Shown piece after piece: positions 42,885-49,921 of a DNA stretch of 64,000 nt. This stretch comes from Allobosea sp. 67-29 (GTDB taxonomy: Bacteria > Pseudomonadota > Alphaproteobacteria > Rhizobiales > Beijerinckiaceae). The notes under the pieces are model-generated. The model saw nothing but the letters and a program-made list of their open reading frames with translations, did not search any database and was not told the origin of the DNA. The DNA is taken from positions 165,671 to 229,670 of the forward strand of contig NZ_MKSQ01000023.1 of assembly GCF_001898115.1 (NCBI RefSeq), given 5' to 3'. Each line of letters opens with the position of its first letter. Position 1 is the first letter of the stretch. A program made the translations under genes and the position numbers.

Positions 42885-43825
42885 ACGGCTCCTTTCTCAA
42901 GGCGGCTCTGCTCGTCGTCCTCGTCGCGGTCGCGGTCGTCTTCTACGCCTGCACCTTCATCGTCTCGCAGACCCAGTCCGCGCTCGTGTTGCGTCTGGGC
43001 GCCGTGCGCGCGATCAAGACGGAGCCGGGCCTCTACCTCAAATGGTTCGCGCCGATCGAGACGGTGACGCTGCTCGACAACCGCATCCTCGACCTCGACC
43101 TGCCGGCGCAGGAAATCATCGCCTCCGACCAGAAGCGTCTCGTGGTCGATGCCTTCACGCGCTATCGGATCTCTGATCCGCTGCGCTTCTACCAGGCGGT
43201 CAACAACATCCCGCGTGCCAACTCCCAGCTTGCCTCGATCGTGAACGGCAATGTCCGCTCGGTGCTGGCGGATGCGACCTTCGTTGACATGGTGCGTACC
43301 GAGCGCTCGCGGTTGATGGGCCGCATCCGCGACGATGTAAATCGCGAGGCGGCACGGTTCGGCATGACGGTCGTCGACGTGCGCCTGCGCCGCGTCGACC
43401 TGCCGGCGGCGAACTCGGCGGCGGTGTTCCAGCGCATGCAGACGGAGCGCCAGCGCGAGGCGGCGGAAGCCCGGGCCCTCGGCGGCCAGCAGGCGCAGGA
43501 GATCCGCGCTCGGGCCGACAGGGATTCAACCGTGATCGTGGCCGAGGCGCAGCAGCGCTCCGACGTGATCCGCGGCGAGGGCGAGGCGGAGCGGAACAAG
43601 GTGTTCGCCGAGGCCTATGGCAAGGATCCCGAGTTCTTCGCCTTCTATCGCTCGATGCAGGCCTATGAGAACAGCATCAAGCCCGGCGACACCCGGATGG
43701 TGCTGACGCCGGATTCGCCGTTCTTCCAGTTCTTCAACGGCCCCAACGCGCAGCGCGGCAACGGGACCTCGCAGGCTCCGACGACGCTGGCGCCGGGCGC
43801 GGCGCCCGCGCCGGCACGGCCCTGA
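42881..43825 (+). CDS. hflC: HflC membrane protease modulator
   Basis: A 314-residue SPFH protein with an N-terminal transmembrane helix (AALLVVLVAVAVVFYACTFI), the band 7 core (VSQTQSALVLRLGAVRAIKTEPGLYLKW, LVVDAFTRYRISDPLRFYQAV) and a coiled coil (RQREAAEARALGGQQAQEIR), ending in a Pro/Ala-rich tail. It is the partner of HflK; the ATGA overlap means translational coupling and supports equal production of both subunits. FtsH itself is not in the window. Confidence 0.95.
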   Translation: MNGSFLKAALLVVLVAVAVVFYACTFIVSQTQSALVLRLGAVRAIKTEPGLYLKWFAPIETVTLLDNRILDLDLPAQEIIASDQKRLVVDAFTRYRISDPLRFYQAVNNIPRANSQLASIVNGNVRSVLADATFVDMVRTERSRLMGRIRDDVNREAARFGMTVVDVRLRRVDLPAANSAAVFQRMQTERQREAAEARALGGQQAQEIRARADRDSTVIVAEAQQRSDVIRGEGEAERNKVFAEAYGKDPEFFAFYRSMQAYENSIKPGDTRMVLTPDSPFFQFFNGPNAQRGNGTSQAPTTLAPGAAPAPARP

Positions 43826-43843
43826 TCAGAGCGAGCGACGCCG

Positions 43844-44035
43844 ATGTTCGATTTCATCGCGGCGCTCGGCCTGGTCTTCGCCATCGAGGGTATTCTCTTC
43901 GCCGCCATCCCGCATCTGGCGAAGGATGCCCTGCGCAGCGCCGCGGAAACGCCGCCCGATCGGATGCGACTGATCGGGCTCGCCTCCGCGGTGCTGGGCG
44001 TGGCCCTGGTCTGGATCGCGCGCGGAAGCTGGTAA
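43844..44035 (+). CDS. DUF2065 small membrane protein
   Basis: A 63-residue protein with two hydrophobic helices (IAALGLVFAIEGILFAAIPH and GLASAVLGVALVWIARGSW) joined by a short charged loop, matching DUF2065. This family is nearly always located between hflC and degP in alphaproteobacteria, as here (18 bp after hflC), which suggests a part in membrane protein quality control. Exact function is not known. Confidence 0.88.
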   Translation: MFDFIAALGLVFAIEGILFAAIPHLAKDALRSAAETPPDRMRLIGLASAVLGVALVWIARGSW

Positions 44036-44159
44036 ACAATGCCGCGATCGTGTTCGATGACACGATCGTGCGTCGCCCTTCCGCCGCATTTCGGGGTTCA
44101 ATTCGCGGCGCGTTTTGTGCCGCATCGATCGGCCTGCCTTTTCCGTCATGGGGATTCAG

Positions 44160-45680
44160 ATGGCATTGAAAACCGTTTCCGTTGCTGCCCGGCCAGTCCG
44201 CATCGCGCTCGCGGCCGGCGTGGCCGGTCTGGCGCTGATGACGCCGGTGCTGGCACCGGTGCAGGCCAGGGCGAACACCCCGCTGTTGCAAGGCCAGACC
44301 TCGCTCGCCGATCTCGTCGAGAAGGTGATGCCGGCGGTCGTCAACATCTCCGCGGTCACCACCAGCGACAGCAAGGGGCGCAACCTGCCGCAATTGCCGC
44401 AGCTCGGGCCCGACACGCCATTCGGCGACCTGTTCGAGGAATTCTTCAATCGCCGTAACCAGCAGGGCGAGCGCCAGGCGCCGCAGCAGCGCCGCTCGCA
44501 ATCGGCCGGCTCGGGCTTCGTCATCGACCCGGCGGGCATCGTGGTCACCAACAACCACGTCATCGGCGACGCCAACGAGATCACGGTGATCTTCAGCGAC
44601 GGCACGCGGCTCAAGGCCGAGGTCGTCGGCAAGGACACCAAGGTCGACCTGGCCGTGCTGCGCGTGAAGCACGACAAGCCGTTGCCCTTCGTCAAGTTCG
44701 GCGATTCCGACAAGATGCGGATCGGCGACCCCGTGATGGCGATCGGCAACCCGTTCGGCCTCGGCGGCTCGGTCTCCTCGGGCATCGTCTCGGCGCGCAA
44801 CCGCGACATCAGCCAAGGGCCCTACGACACCTACATCCAGACCGACGCGGCCATCAACAAGGGCAACTCCGGCGGCCCGCTGTTCAACATGGCCGGCGAG
44901 GTCATCGGCATCAACACGGCGATCCTGTCGCCGACGGGCGGCTCGGTCGGTATCGGCTTCGCCGTGCCCTCGTCGCTCGCCGCGAATGTCGTGGACCAGC
45001 TCAAGCAGTTCGGCGAGACCCGGCGCGGCTGGCTCGGCGTGCGGATCCAGAGCATCGACGATGCGACGGCCGATGCGCTCGGCCTCGGCACGGCGCGCGG
45101 CGCACTGATCGCCGGCGTCGACGAGAAGGGCCCGGCCAAGCCCGCCGGGCTCGAGACCGGTGACGTGATCACCAAGTTCGATGGCAAGGACGTCAAGGAT
45201 TCGCGCGACCTGCCACGCATCGTCGCCGCGACGCCGGTCGGCAAGGATGTTCCGGTCACGATCATCCGCAAGGGCAAGGAAGAGCAGAAGATCGTCAAGC
45301 TCGGCCGGCTGGAAGATGGCGAGAAGGTCCAGACCGCCTCCGCCAACAAGCCGGCCGGCGAGGCGGCCAAGCCGGCTGTCGCCAACGCGCTCGGCCTCGA
45401 GCTCTCGGCCCAGAACGACGATTTGCGCAAGCGCTACTCGATCAAGGACGGCCTCAAGGGCGTCGTGGTCACCAAGGTCGATCCGAACTCCAACGCGGCC
45501 GACAAGCGCGTACTGGTCGGGGAACTGATCGTCGAGGTCGGCCAGGAGCCGGTCAACACGCCGGATGAGGTGACCAAGCGTCTCGACGCGCTCAAGAAGG
45601 AGGATGGCAAGAAGCCCGTCCTGCTTCTGGTCTCGAACGGACAGGGCGAGGTTCGTTTCGTCGCGCTGGCCCGGAACTGA
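44160..45680 (+). CDS. degP: DegP/HtrA (Do family) periplasmic serine endoprotease
   Basis: A 506-residue protein with a signal peptide (VRIALAAGVAGLALMTPVLA, cleaved near VQARAN), a trypsin-like domain with His133 (VTNNHVIGD), Asp163 (KVDLAVLRV) and Ser237 (NKGNSGGPLFN), and two PDZ domains (RRGWLGVRIQSIDDATADAL and GLKGVVVTKVDPNSNAADKR). A Gln/Arg-rich LA-like loop follows the N-terminus. It degrades or refolds misfolded periplasmic proteins. ATG 44160 is preferred because the signal peptide begins there and GGGGATT lies upstream; ATG 44148 is possible. A terminator follows at 45707. Confidence 0.95.
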   Translation: MALKTVSVAARPVRIALAAGVAGLALMTPVLAPVQARANTPLLQGQTSLADLVEKVMPAVVNISAVTTSDSKGRNLPQLPQLGPDTPFGDLFEEFFNRRNQQGERQAPQQRRSQSAGSGFVIDPAGIVVTNNHVIGDANEITVIFSDGTRLKAEVVGKDTKVDLAVLRVKHDKPLPFVKFGDSDKMRIGDPVMAIGNPFGLGGSVSSGIVSARNRDISQGPYDTYIQTDAAINKGNSGGPLFNMAGEVIGINTAILSPTGGSVGIGFAVPSSLAANVVDQLKQFGETRRGWLGVRIQSIDDATADALGLGTARGALIAGVDEKGPAKPAGLETGDVITKFDGKDVKDSRDLPRIVAATPVGKDVPVTIIRKGKEEQKIVKLGRLEDGEKVQTASANKPAGEAAKPAVANALGLELSAQNDDLRKRYSIKDGLKGVVVTKVDPNSNAADKRVLVGELIVEVGQEPVNTPDEVTKRLDALKKEDGKKPVLLLVSNGQGEVRFVALARN

Positions 45681-45706
45681 CAGTCGGCCCGTACGAACGT
45701 TTCGCG

Positions 45707-45732
45707 AGGGCGGCCGCCAGGCCGCCCTTTTT
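45707..45732 (+). terminator. Rho-independent terminator after degP
   Basis: A perfect 9-bp stem AGGGCGGCC / GGCCGCCCT with loop GCCA, followed by TTTTT. It lies 26 bp after the degP stop. Confidence 0.88.
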
Positions 45733-45844
45733 CGTATCCATTGGGGCATGGCGCGCATCCGCTCCGGACCATGGCGGGAGCCGATGCGGACTGGCAGGAT
45801 GAAAGCCCCGTACCCCCGAGGACCGGCTCAGTCCGGAATGCAGC

Positions 45845-46186
45845 ATGAAGCTCAGCGAGATTTCCTTCGTCACCACCGACTGGTCGTCCGTGCCGGCCGA
45901 ACGCCATGCCGGCGACACCGGGGAGGCGATCTGGCGCACGCAGCATTTCGGGCCTGCCGACAACCGCATCCGGGTTCGGATGGTCGAGTATTCGCCCGGC
46001 TATGTCGCCGACCACTGGTGCTCCAAGGGCCACATCATCCTCTGTCTGGAGGGCGAGATGGAGACGACCCTGGAGGACGGCCGCGTGATGCCTCTGAAGG
46101 CCGGGATGAGCTATCAGGTCGCGGATGGCGCCGAGGCGCATCGCTCCGCGACCAAGACAGGCGCGAAGCTCTTCATCGTCGACTGA
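45845..46186 (+). CDS. DHCW-motif cupin protein
   Basis: A 113-residue single-domain cupin: VRMVEYSPGYVADHWCSKGHIILCLEGEMETTLEDGR gives the first cupin motif with the characteristic ADHWCSKGH, and MSYQVADGAEAHRSATKTGAKLFIVD the second. The His and Glu residues could bind one metal ion. Enzymatic role is unknown. It abuts the convergent serB gene with no spacer (stop codons adjacent at 46186/46187). Confidence 0.85.
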   Translation: MKLSEISFVTTDWSSVPAERHAGDTGEAIWRTQHFGPADNRIRVRMVEYSPGYVADHWCSKGHIILCLEGEMETTLEDGRVMPLKAGMSYQVADGAEAHRSATKTGAKLFIVD

Positions 46187-47074
46187 TCAGCGCCGCACGA
46201 TCTCGCTGCCGGTATAGCCCTGGGCATAGAGCAGGGCGGTGAGATCGGCGTGCTCCAGCCGGGCATCGGCCGCGGCGGCGACCGCGGGCTTGGCGCGGAA
46301 GGCGACGCCGAGCCCTGCCTCGCCGAGCATGGCGAGGTCGTTGGCGCCGTCGCCTATGGCGAGCGTCTGCGCAGGCGACAGGCCGAAGCGCCTGCGCAGC
46401 TCGATCAGCGAATCGAGCTTGGCCTGCTTGCCGAGGATCGGATCGGCGACCTCGCCGATCAGGATGCCGTCCTGCGCCAACAGCAGATTGGAACGGTGCT
46501 CGTCGAAGCCGATGGCTGCGCCGACCGGCCCGGTGAAGACGGTGAAGCCGCCGGAGACCAGCGCCGTATAGGCGCCGTTCGCGCGCATCGTATGGACCAG
46601 TTCGTAGCCGCCGGGGGTCAGCGTGATGCGCTCCCGGATGATCTCGTCGACGACTGCAAGCGGAACGCCCTTCAGCAAGGCGACCCGCTCGCGCAGCGCC
46701 GGCTCGAACGCGATCTCGCCACGCATCGCGCGCTCGGTGATGGCCGAGACGAGATCCTTCAAGCCGACATAGGCGGCGAGCTCGTCGATGCATTCCTGGC
46801 CGATCATGGTCGAATCCATGTCCGCCAGGAACAGCGCCTTGCGCCGGCCGGCCTCCGGCTGGACGATGACGTCGACAGGCGCGCCGTCCAGGGCAATGCG
46901 GAGCTCGGCTTCGAGCTTGCGCGCGTCGGTTCCATCCGCGAAGAGATCGGCGGCAATGGCGTCGTCGAGCATGGCCGTGCGGCGGGTGCCCGGCACCGCG
47001 CTGGCGAGCCGAGCCAGCATGGCTTCATCGACAAGCGCCTGGCCATGGGCGGAAACGAGAGTCGCGACGAGCAT
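46187..47074 (-). CDS. serB: Phosphoserine phosphatase
   Basis: A 295-residue HAD-family enzyme with an N-terminal ACT-like domain of about 90 residues and the catalytic domain: nucleophile motif LADMDSTMIGQECIDELA, the motif II Ser in LVSGGFTVFTGPVG, and AIGDGANDLAMLGEAGLGVAFRAKP with the Mg2+ Asp residues. It makes serine from phosphoserine. The ATG at 47074 gives the usual family start (LVATLVSAHG); the frame opens to 47209 but would overlap miaA deeply. Its start codon shares a CATG with that of miaA on the other strand. Confidence 0.94.
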   Translation of the reverse strand: MLVATLVSAHGQALVDEAMLARLASAVPGTRRTAMLDDAIAADLFADGTDARKLEAELRIALDGAPVDVIVQPEAGRRKALFLADMDSTMIGQECIDELAAYVGLKDLVSAITERAMRGEIAFEPALRERVALLKGVPLAVVDEIIRERITLTPGGYELVHTMRANGAYTALVSGGFTVFTGPVGAAIGFDEHRSNLLLAQDGILIGEVADPILGKQAKLDSLIELRRRFGLSPAQTLAIGDGANDLAMLGEAGLGVAFRAKPAVAAAADARLEHADLTALLYAQGYTGSEIVRR

Positions 47075-48029
47075 GGGAAGACCGGTGCAGCAGGCTGGAA
47101 GGACGATCAGGGCGGTGCTCATCGCAGGTCCGACCGCCAGCGGCAAGTCTGCGCTTGCGATCGAGATCGCACGCCGCTTCGACGGCGTCGTGGTCAACGC
47201 CGATTCCATGCAGGTCTATCGCGACCTGCGCATCCTTTCCGCCCGGCCGAGCGAGGCCGAGGAGGCGATGGTGCCGCACCGGCTCTACGGCCATGTCGAC
47301 GGCGCCGTGAACTATTCGGCGATGCGCTATGCGGCGGATGTCGCGGCGCTGCTCCCCGAACTCTGGGCGCAGGGCAAGCTGCCGGTCCTGGTCGGTGGGA
47401 CGGGGCTCTATTTCAAGGCTGTCGCCGAGGGATTTTCCGCCATGCCGCCTGTGCCGGAGGCGGTCCGCTCGGCCTTCCGGGCCCGAGCGGAGCATGCCGC
47501 GACCGAGGCATTGCACGCCGAGCTTGCCGGCCTCGATCCGGTGATGGCGGAACGGCTGCGGCCGTCGGACCGCATGCGGATCATGCGGGCGATCGAGGTC
47601 CATCTGGCGACCGGGCGTTCGCTGGCGAGCTTCCAGGGCGAGCGACAGCCGGGCCCCCTCGATGGTCTGCCGTTGCTGCGCCTCTTCGTCAGCCCGGAGC
47701 GGGAAGCGGTGCGGGCGCGAATCGACCGGCGCTTCGAGACTATGATGGCGCAGGGTGCGCTGGAGGAGGTCGTGCGGCTGCGTGACCGCAGGCTCGATCC
47801 GCTGCTGCCGATCATGCGCGCTCATGGCGTGCCGGGGCTAATCGCGCATCTCGACGGTGCGATCCCGCTGGAGGATGCGATCCGCCGCGGGCAGGCCGAT
47901 ACGCGCGCCTACGCCAAGCGGCAGGTAACGTGGTTTCGGCATCAGATGGCGGGCTGGCAGGCGGTGGCGCCGGAGGCGGCGCTGGAGACGGCGTTGCGCG
48001 AGCTGGAACGCCAGGACATCGGACCGTAG
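47073..48029 (+). CDS. miaA: tRNA dimethylallyltransferase
   Basis: A 318-residue MiaA with the P-loop VLIAGPTASGKSALAIEIAR, the VVVNADSMQVYRDLRI motif, HRLYGHVDGAVNYSAMRYA and VLVGGTGLYFKAVAEG, and an ending with RRGQADTRAYAKRQVTWFRHQ. It adds dimethylallyl to A37 of tRNAs reading U-starting codons, the first step to ms2i6A. The ATG at 47073 is the best match to the family start, although it overlaps the serB start on the other strand and has only a weak ribosome site. Confidence 0.94.
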   Translation: MGRPVQQAGRTIRAVLIAGPTASGKSALAIEIARRFDGVVVNADSMQVYRDLRILSARPSEAEEAMVPHRLYGHVDGAVNYSAMRYAADVAALLPELWAQGKLPVLVGGTGLYFKAVAEGFSAMPPVPEAVRSAFRARAEHAATEALHAELAGLDPVMAERLRPSDRMRIMRAIEVHLATGRSLASFQGERQPGPLDGLPLLRLFVSPEREAVRARIDRRFETMMAQGALEEVVRLRDRRLDPLLPIMRAHGVPGLIAHLDGAIPLEDAIRRGQADTRAYAKRQVTWFRHQMAGWQAVAPEAALETALRELERQDIGP

Positions 48030-48043
48030 AGTGGAATCCGCTT

Positions 48044-48058
48044 TTCGGAAAATCCGAT
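48044..48058. repeat. Short interspersed inverted repeat, copy 2
   Basis: TTCGGAAAATCCGAT in the gap between miaA and the GGDEF gene, 14 of 15 bases identical to 38594-38608. Confidence 0.35.
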
Positions 48059-48119
48059 GCCCCAGTAATCAGATAGATCATCGTTACCGCGTCCGGTCGA
48101 ACGCGCGACGACCTGGAAC

Positions 48120-49577
48120 TCAGGCCGCGTCGGCGACGGCATCGGCCGCGGCGAGGCCGATGCGGTTGCGGCCCTCGCTTTTGGCGCGGTAGAGCGCCTG
48201 GTCGGCGCGAGCGAACAGAGCGGCAAGCGGTTCGGCGGCCTGGCGGGTCGCAATGCCGTAGCTGGCCGTGATCCTCAGCTCGAGCGTCTCGGAGACGGGC
48301 AGGGCGCGGCTCGCCAGAGCCTCCTGAATCTCGGCGGTTCTCGCCATGGCCTCGGCGGTATCGACGCCGCGCAGCAGGATCGCGAATTCCTCGCCGCCGA
48401 CGCGGGCGACGAGATGCGGTTCGCTGCGCAGCAAGCCGAGGAGGAGATCGGCGAAGGCACGGATGATGGCATCGCCGGCCGGATGGCCATAGGTGTCGTT
48501 GACCTGCTTGAAGTGGTCGAGATCGACGATCACGATCGAGACGTCTTCCTGCATGCTTGCGGCCATTGCAGCATGAGCGCGCTCGGTGAAGGAACGGCGG
48601 TTGAGCAGCGCCGTCAGCGGGTCCGTCTCGGCGAGACGGCGCAGCTCCTTCTCGCGCTCCTCGCGATGGCTGATTTCTTCGGACAATGCATGGCGCGTCG
48701 CGCGCTCGCGCCCGATCTCGAGCGCAAGCGTCGCAGCCCGCAATTGCAGCGTCTGGTTGGCGACCGTGAGCTCGGTGATGTCGGTCAGCGTCAGCAGCAG
48801 CCCGTCGCCGAGGGGGGCGACCGCAAGCTGCAGCCAACTCGTCTTGCCGTCGCGGATGAAGGCCGTTTCGAAGCTGTCGGGGCGTTGCTCCTCCATGGCC
48901 GCGCGGCAACGTTCCCAGACTGCCGCGTCGGCCAGGAATGGCAAGGCCTCGAGGGCGTCTCGATCCAGCAGGGCGGCGCCGGGCCGCCCCGCCAGCAGCG
49001 CGGCTTGCCGATTGGCCGTGACGATGATCGTCTGGTCGATGCAGCCGTCGGAGCCGCGAAGCGCCCGCAACGCGACGATGCCGCTCGGCGAGTTTTCGAG
49101 CACGGCGTTGAGCAGGTCCTCGCGGAACTGCAGCGGTCGGCTGAAGGCGACGAGCATCTTGTCGCCTCCGCGCGTGAATGTCGGGAGCAGGAGGCGCTCC
49201 CAGAGAGCCACGCGGACCACCTGCTTTGCGCGGTGCACGGTGTAGAGCGGCCGGTTCTCGGCAAAGGCGCGCTCGGCGCAAGCCCGGGTGAAGGCGGCCA
49301 GTTGCGGCTGCATCGCGGAAAGCCGCTCGCCGAGCCGCGTGCCCCCGATATAACGAACGATCTCGCGGCCGTAATGCACCCAGCGATAGTCGCCGTCTTG
49401 GCTCGGTTCCAGGACGATCAACTCCTCGCCGAAGAGAGGCATGACTTCGGCACAGAAGGCTTCGTAGGAAACCGGCAGGCCCTCGCGGCTGTGAATCTCG
49501 AACCGATTCAGCAGTTCCGCGATCCGGGGCGCATGGGCACGAGCGGCGATGTTGTCGGTGTGGACTTCCTGATACAT
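48120..49577 (-). CDS. PAS-GGDEF diguanylate cyclase
   Basis: A 485-residue soluble protein: an N-terminal PAS-like domain (about residues 10-140, EELIVLEPSQDGDYRWVHYG), a second PAS domain (about 155-275, LLNAVLENSPSGIVALRALR), a short coiled coil and a GGDEF domain with an active RVGGEEFAILL motif, preceded by LDHFKQVNDTYGHPAGDAII. It should make cyclic di-GMP. The residues where the inhibitory RxxD site normally sits read RSEP, so product inhibition at that site is probably absent. The ATG at 49577 was chosen because residues encoded upstream look random. It is convergent with miaA and divergent from the ilv genes. Confidence 0.9.
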   Translation of the reverse strand: MYQEVHTDNIAARAHAPRIAELLNRFEIHSREGLPVSYEAFCAEVMPLFGEELIVLEPSQDGDYRWVHYGREIVRYIGGTRLGERLSAMQPQLAAFTRACAERAFAENRPLYTVHRAKQVVRVALWERLLLPTFTRGGDKMLVAFSRPLQFREDLLNAVLENSPSGIVALRALRGSDGCIDQTIIVTANRQAALLAGRPGAALLDRDALEALPFLADAAVWERCRAAMEEQRPDSFETAFIRDGKTSWLQLAVAPLGDGLLLTLTDITELTVANQTLQLRAATLALEIGRERATRHALSEEISHREEREKELRRLAETDPLTALLNRRSFTERAHAAMAASMQEDVSIVIVDLDHFKQVNDTYGHPAGDAIIRAFADLLLGLLRSEPHLVARVGGEEFAILLRGVDTAEAMARTAEIQEALASRALPVSETLELRITASYGIATRQAAEPLAALFARADQALYRAKSEGRNRIGLAAADAVADAA

Positions 49578-49694
49578 AGCCGTCCCGGTTCGAGCGGGCC
49601 GGACGCTAGGGCAAACGCATTGACAATCCGTTCCCGTGCAGGCGCGGTTTTTGGTTGATCTCGTCAACCATTCGCTTGCCAATGTGGTTAGTGC

Positions 49695-49723
49695 TTGACC
49701 GCCTGCGCGCGCTCCGCTAGCGT
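49695..49723 (+). promoter_or_regulatory. Putative promoter of the ilvI leader
   Basis: TTGACC at 49695, a 17-bp spacer, and TAGCGT at 49718 form a reasonable sigma-70-type promoter, 23 bp before the leader peptide start at 49746. The start point is not known. Confidence 0.45.
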
Positions 49724-49745
49724 CCGGCAACTTTCGTGAAGGATC

Positions 49746-49790
49746 ATGAGCGCGATGCGCAAGCTTATTCTCGTAGAGGTGCGCTGGTAG
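49746..49790 (+). CDS. Leader peptide of the ilvI attenuator (14 residues)
   Basis: ATG at 49746 after GAAGGA encodes MSAMRKLILVEVRW and stops at TAG 49788-49790. Five of six consecutive codons (Leu-Ile-Leu-Val-Glu-Val) specify the three branched-chain amino acids that the downstream enzyme helps make. This is the classic composition of a ribosome-stalling leader. The gene is far too short for ordinary gene finders. Its stop codon directly precedes the GGGGCC segment that can pair with the terminator stem. Confidence 0.8.
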   Translation: MSAMRKLILVEVRW

Positions 49791-49857
49791 GGGCCGGTTT
49801 CAAGACCGGGCGTCCCCGACGCCAGCGCACGCCCAGGCCCCTCCGAGGGCCTTTTTT
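49779..49857 (+). promoter_or_regulatory. Transcription attenuator of ilvI (terminator and competing antiterminator)
   Basis: The terminator is AGGCCC (49835-49840), loop CTCCGA, GGGCCT (49847-49852) followed by T's to 49857. GGGGCC at 49790-49795 can pair with GGCCCC at 49836-49841 and so block the terminator. GTGCGCTGG (49779-49787, inside the leader) is also an exact complement of CCAGCGCAC (49822-49830). A ribosome stalled at the Leu/Ile/Val codons would leave 49790-49795 free and allow read-through; one reaching the stop would cover it and permit termination. Confidence 0.8.
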
Positions 49858-49921
49858 ATTGCCCGTTTTCCGTCAGACCCAGATCCTTCGCAAAGCCGAA
49901 GACAAGCCGCAGGAGAGCCTC

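Noticed and set aside
43854..45758. 634-codon minus-strand frame opposite degP
   Set aside because: Antisense shadow of degP, whose catalytic triad and PDZ domains are clear.
49776..49830. tRNA-like look of the segment with GGTTTCAAGACC
   Set aside because: No acceptor/D/anticodon arms can be formed; the segment is fully explained as part of the ilvI attenuator.
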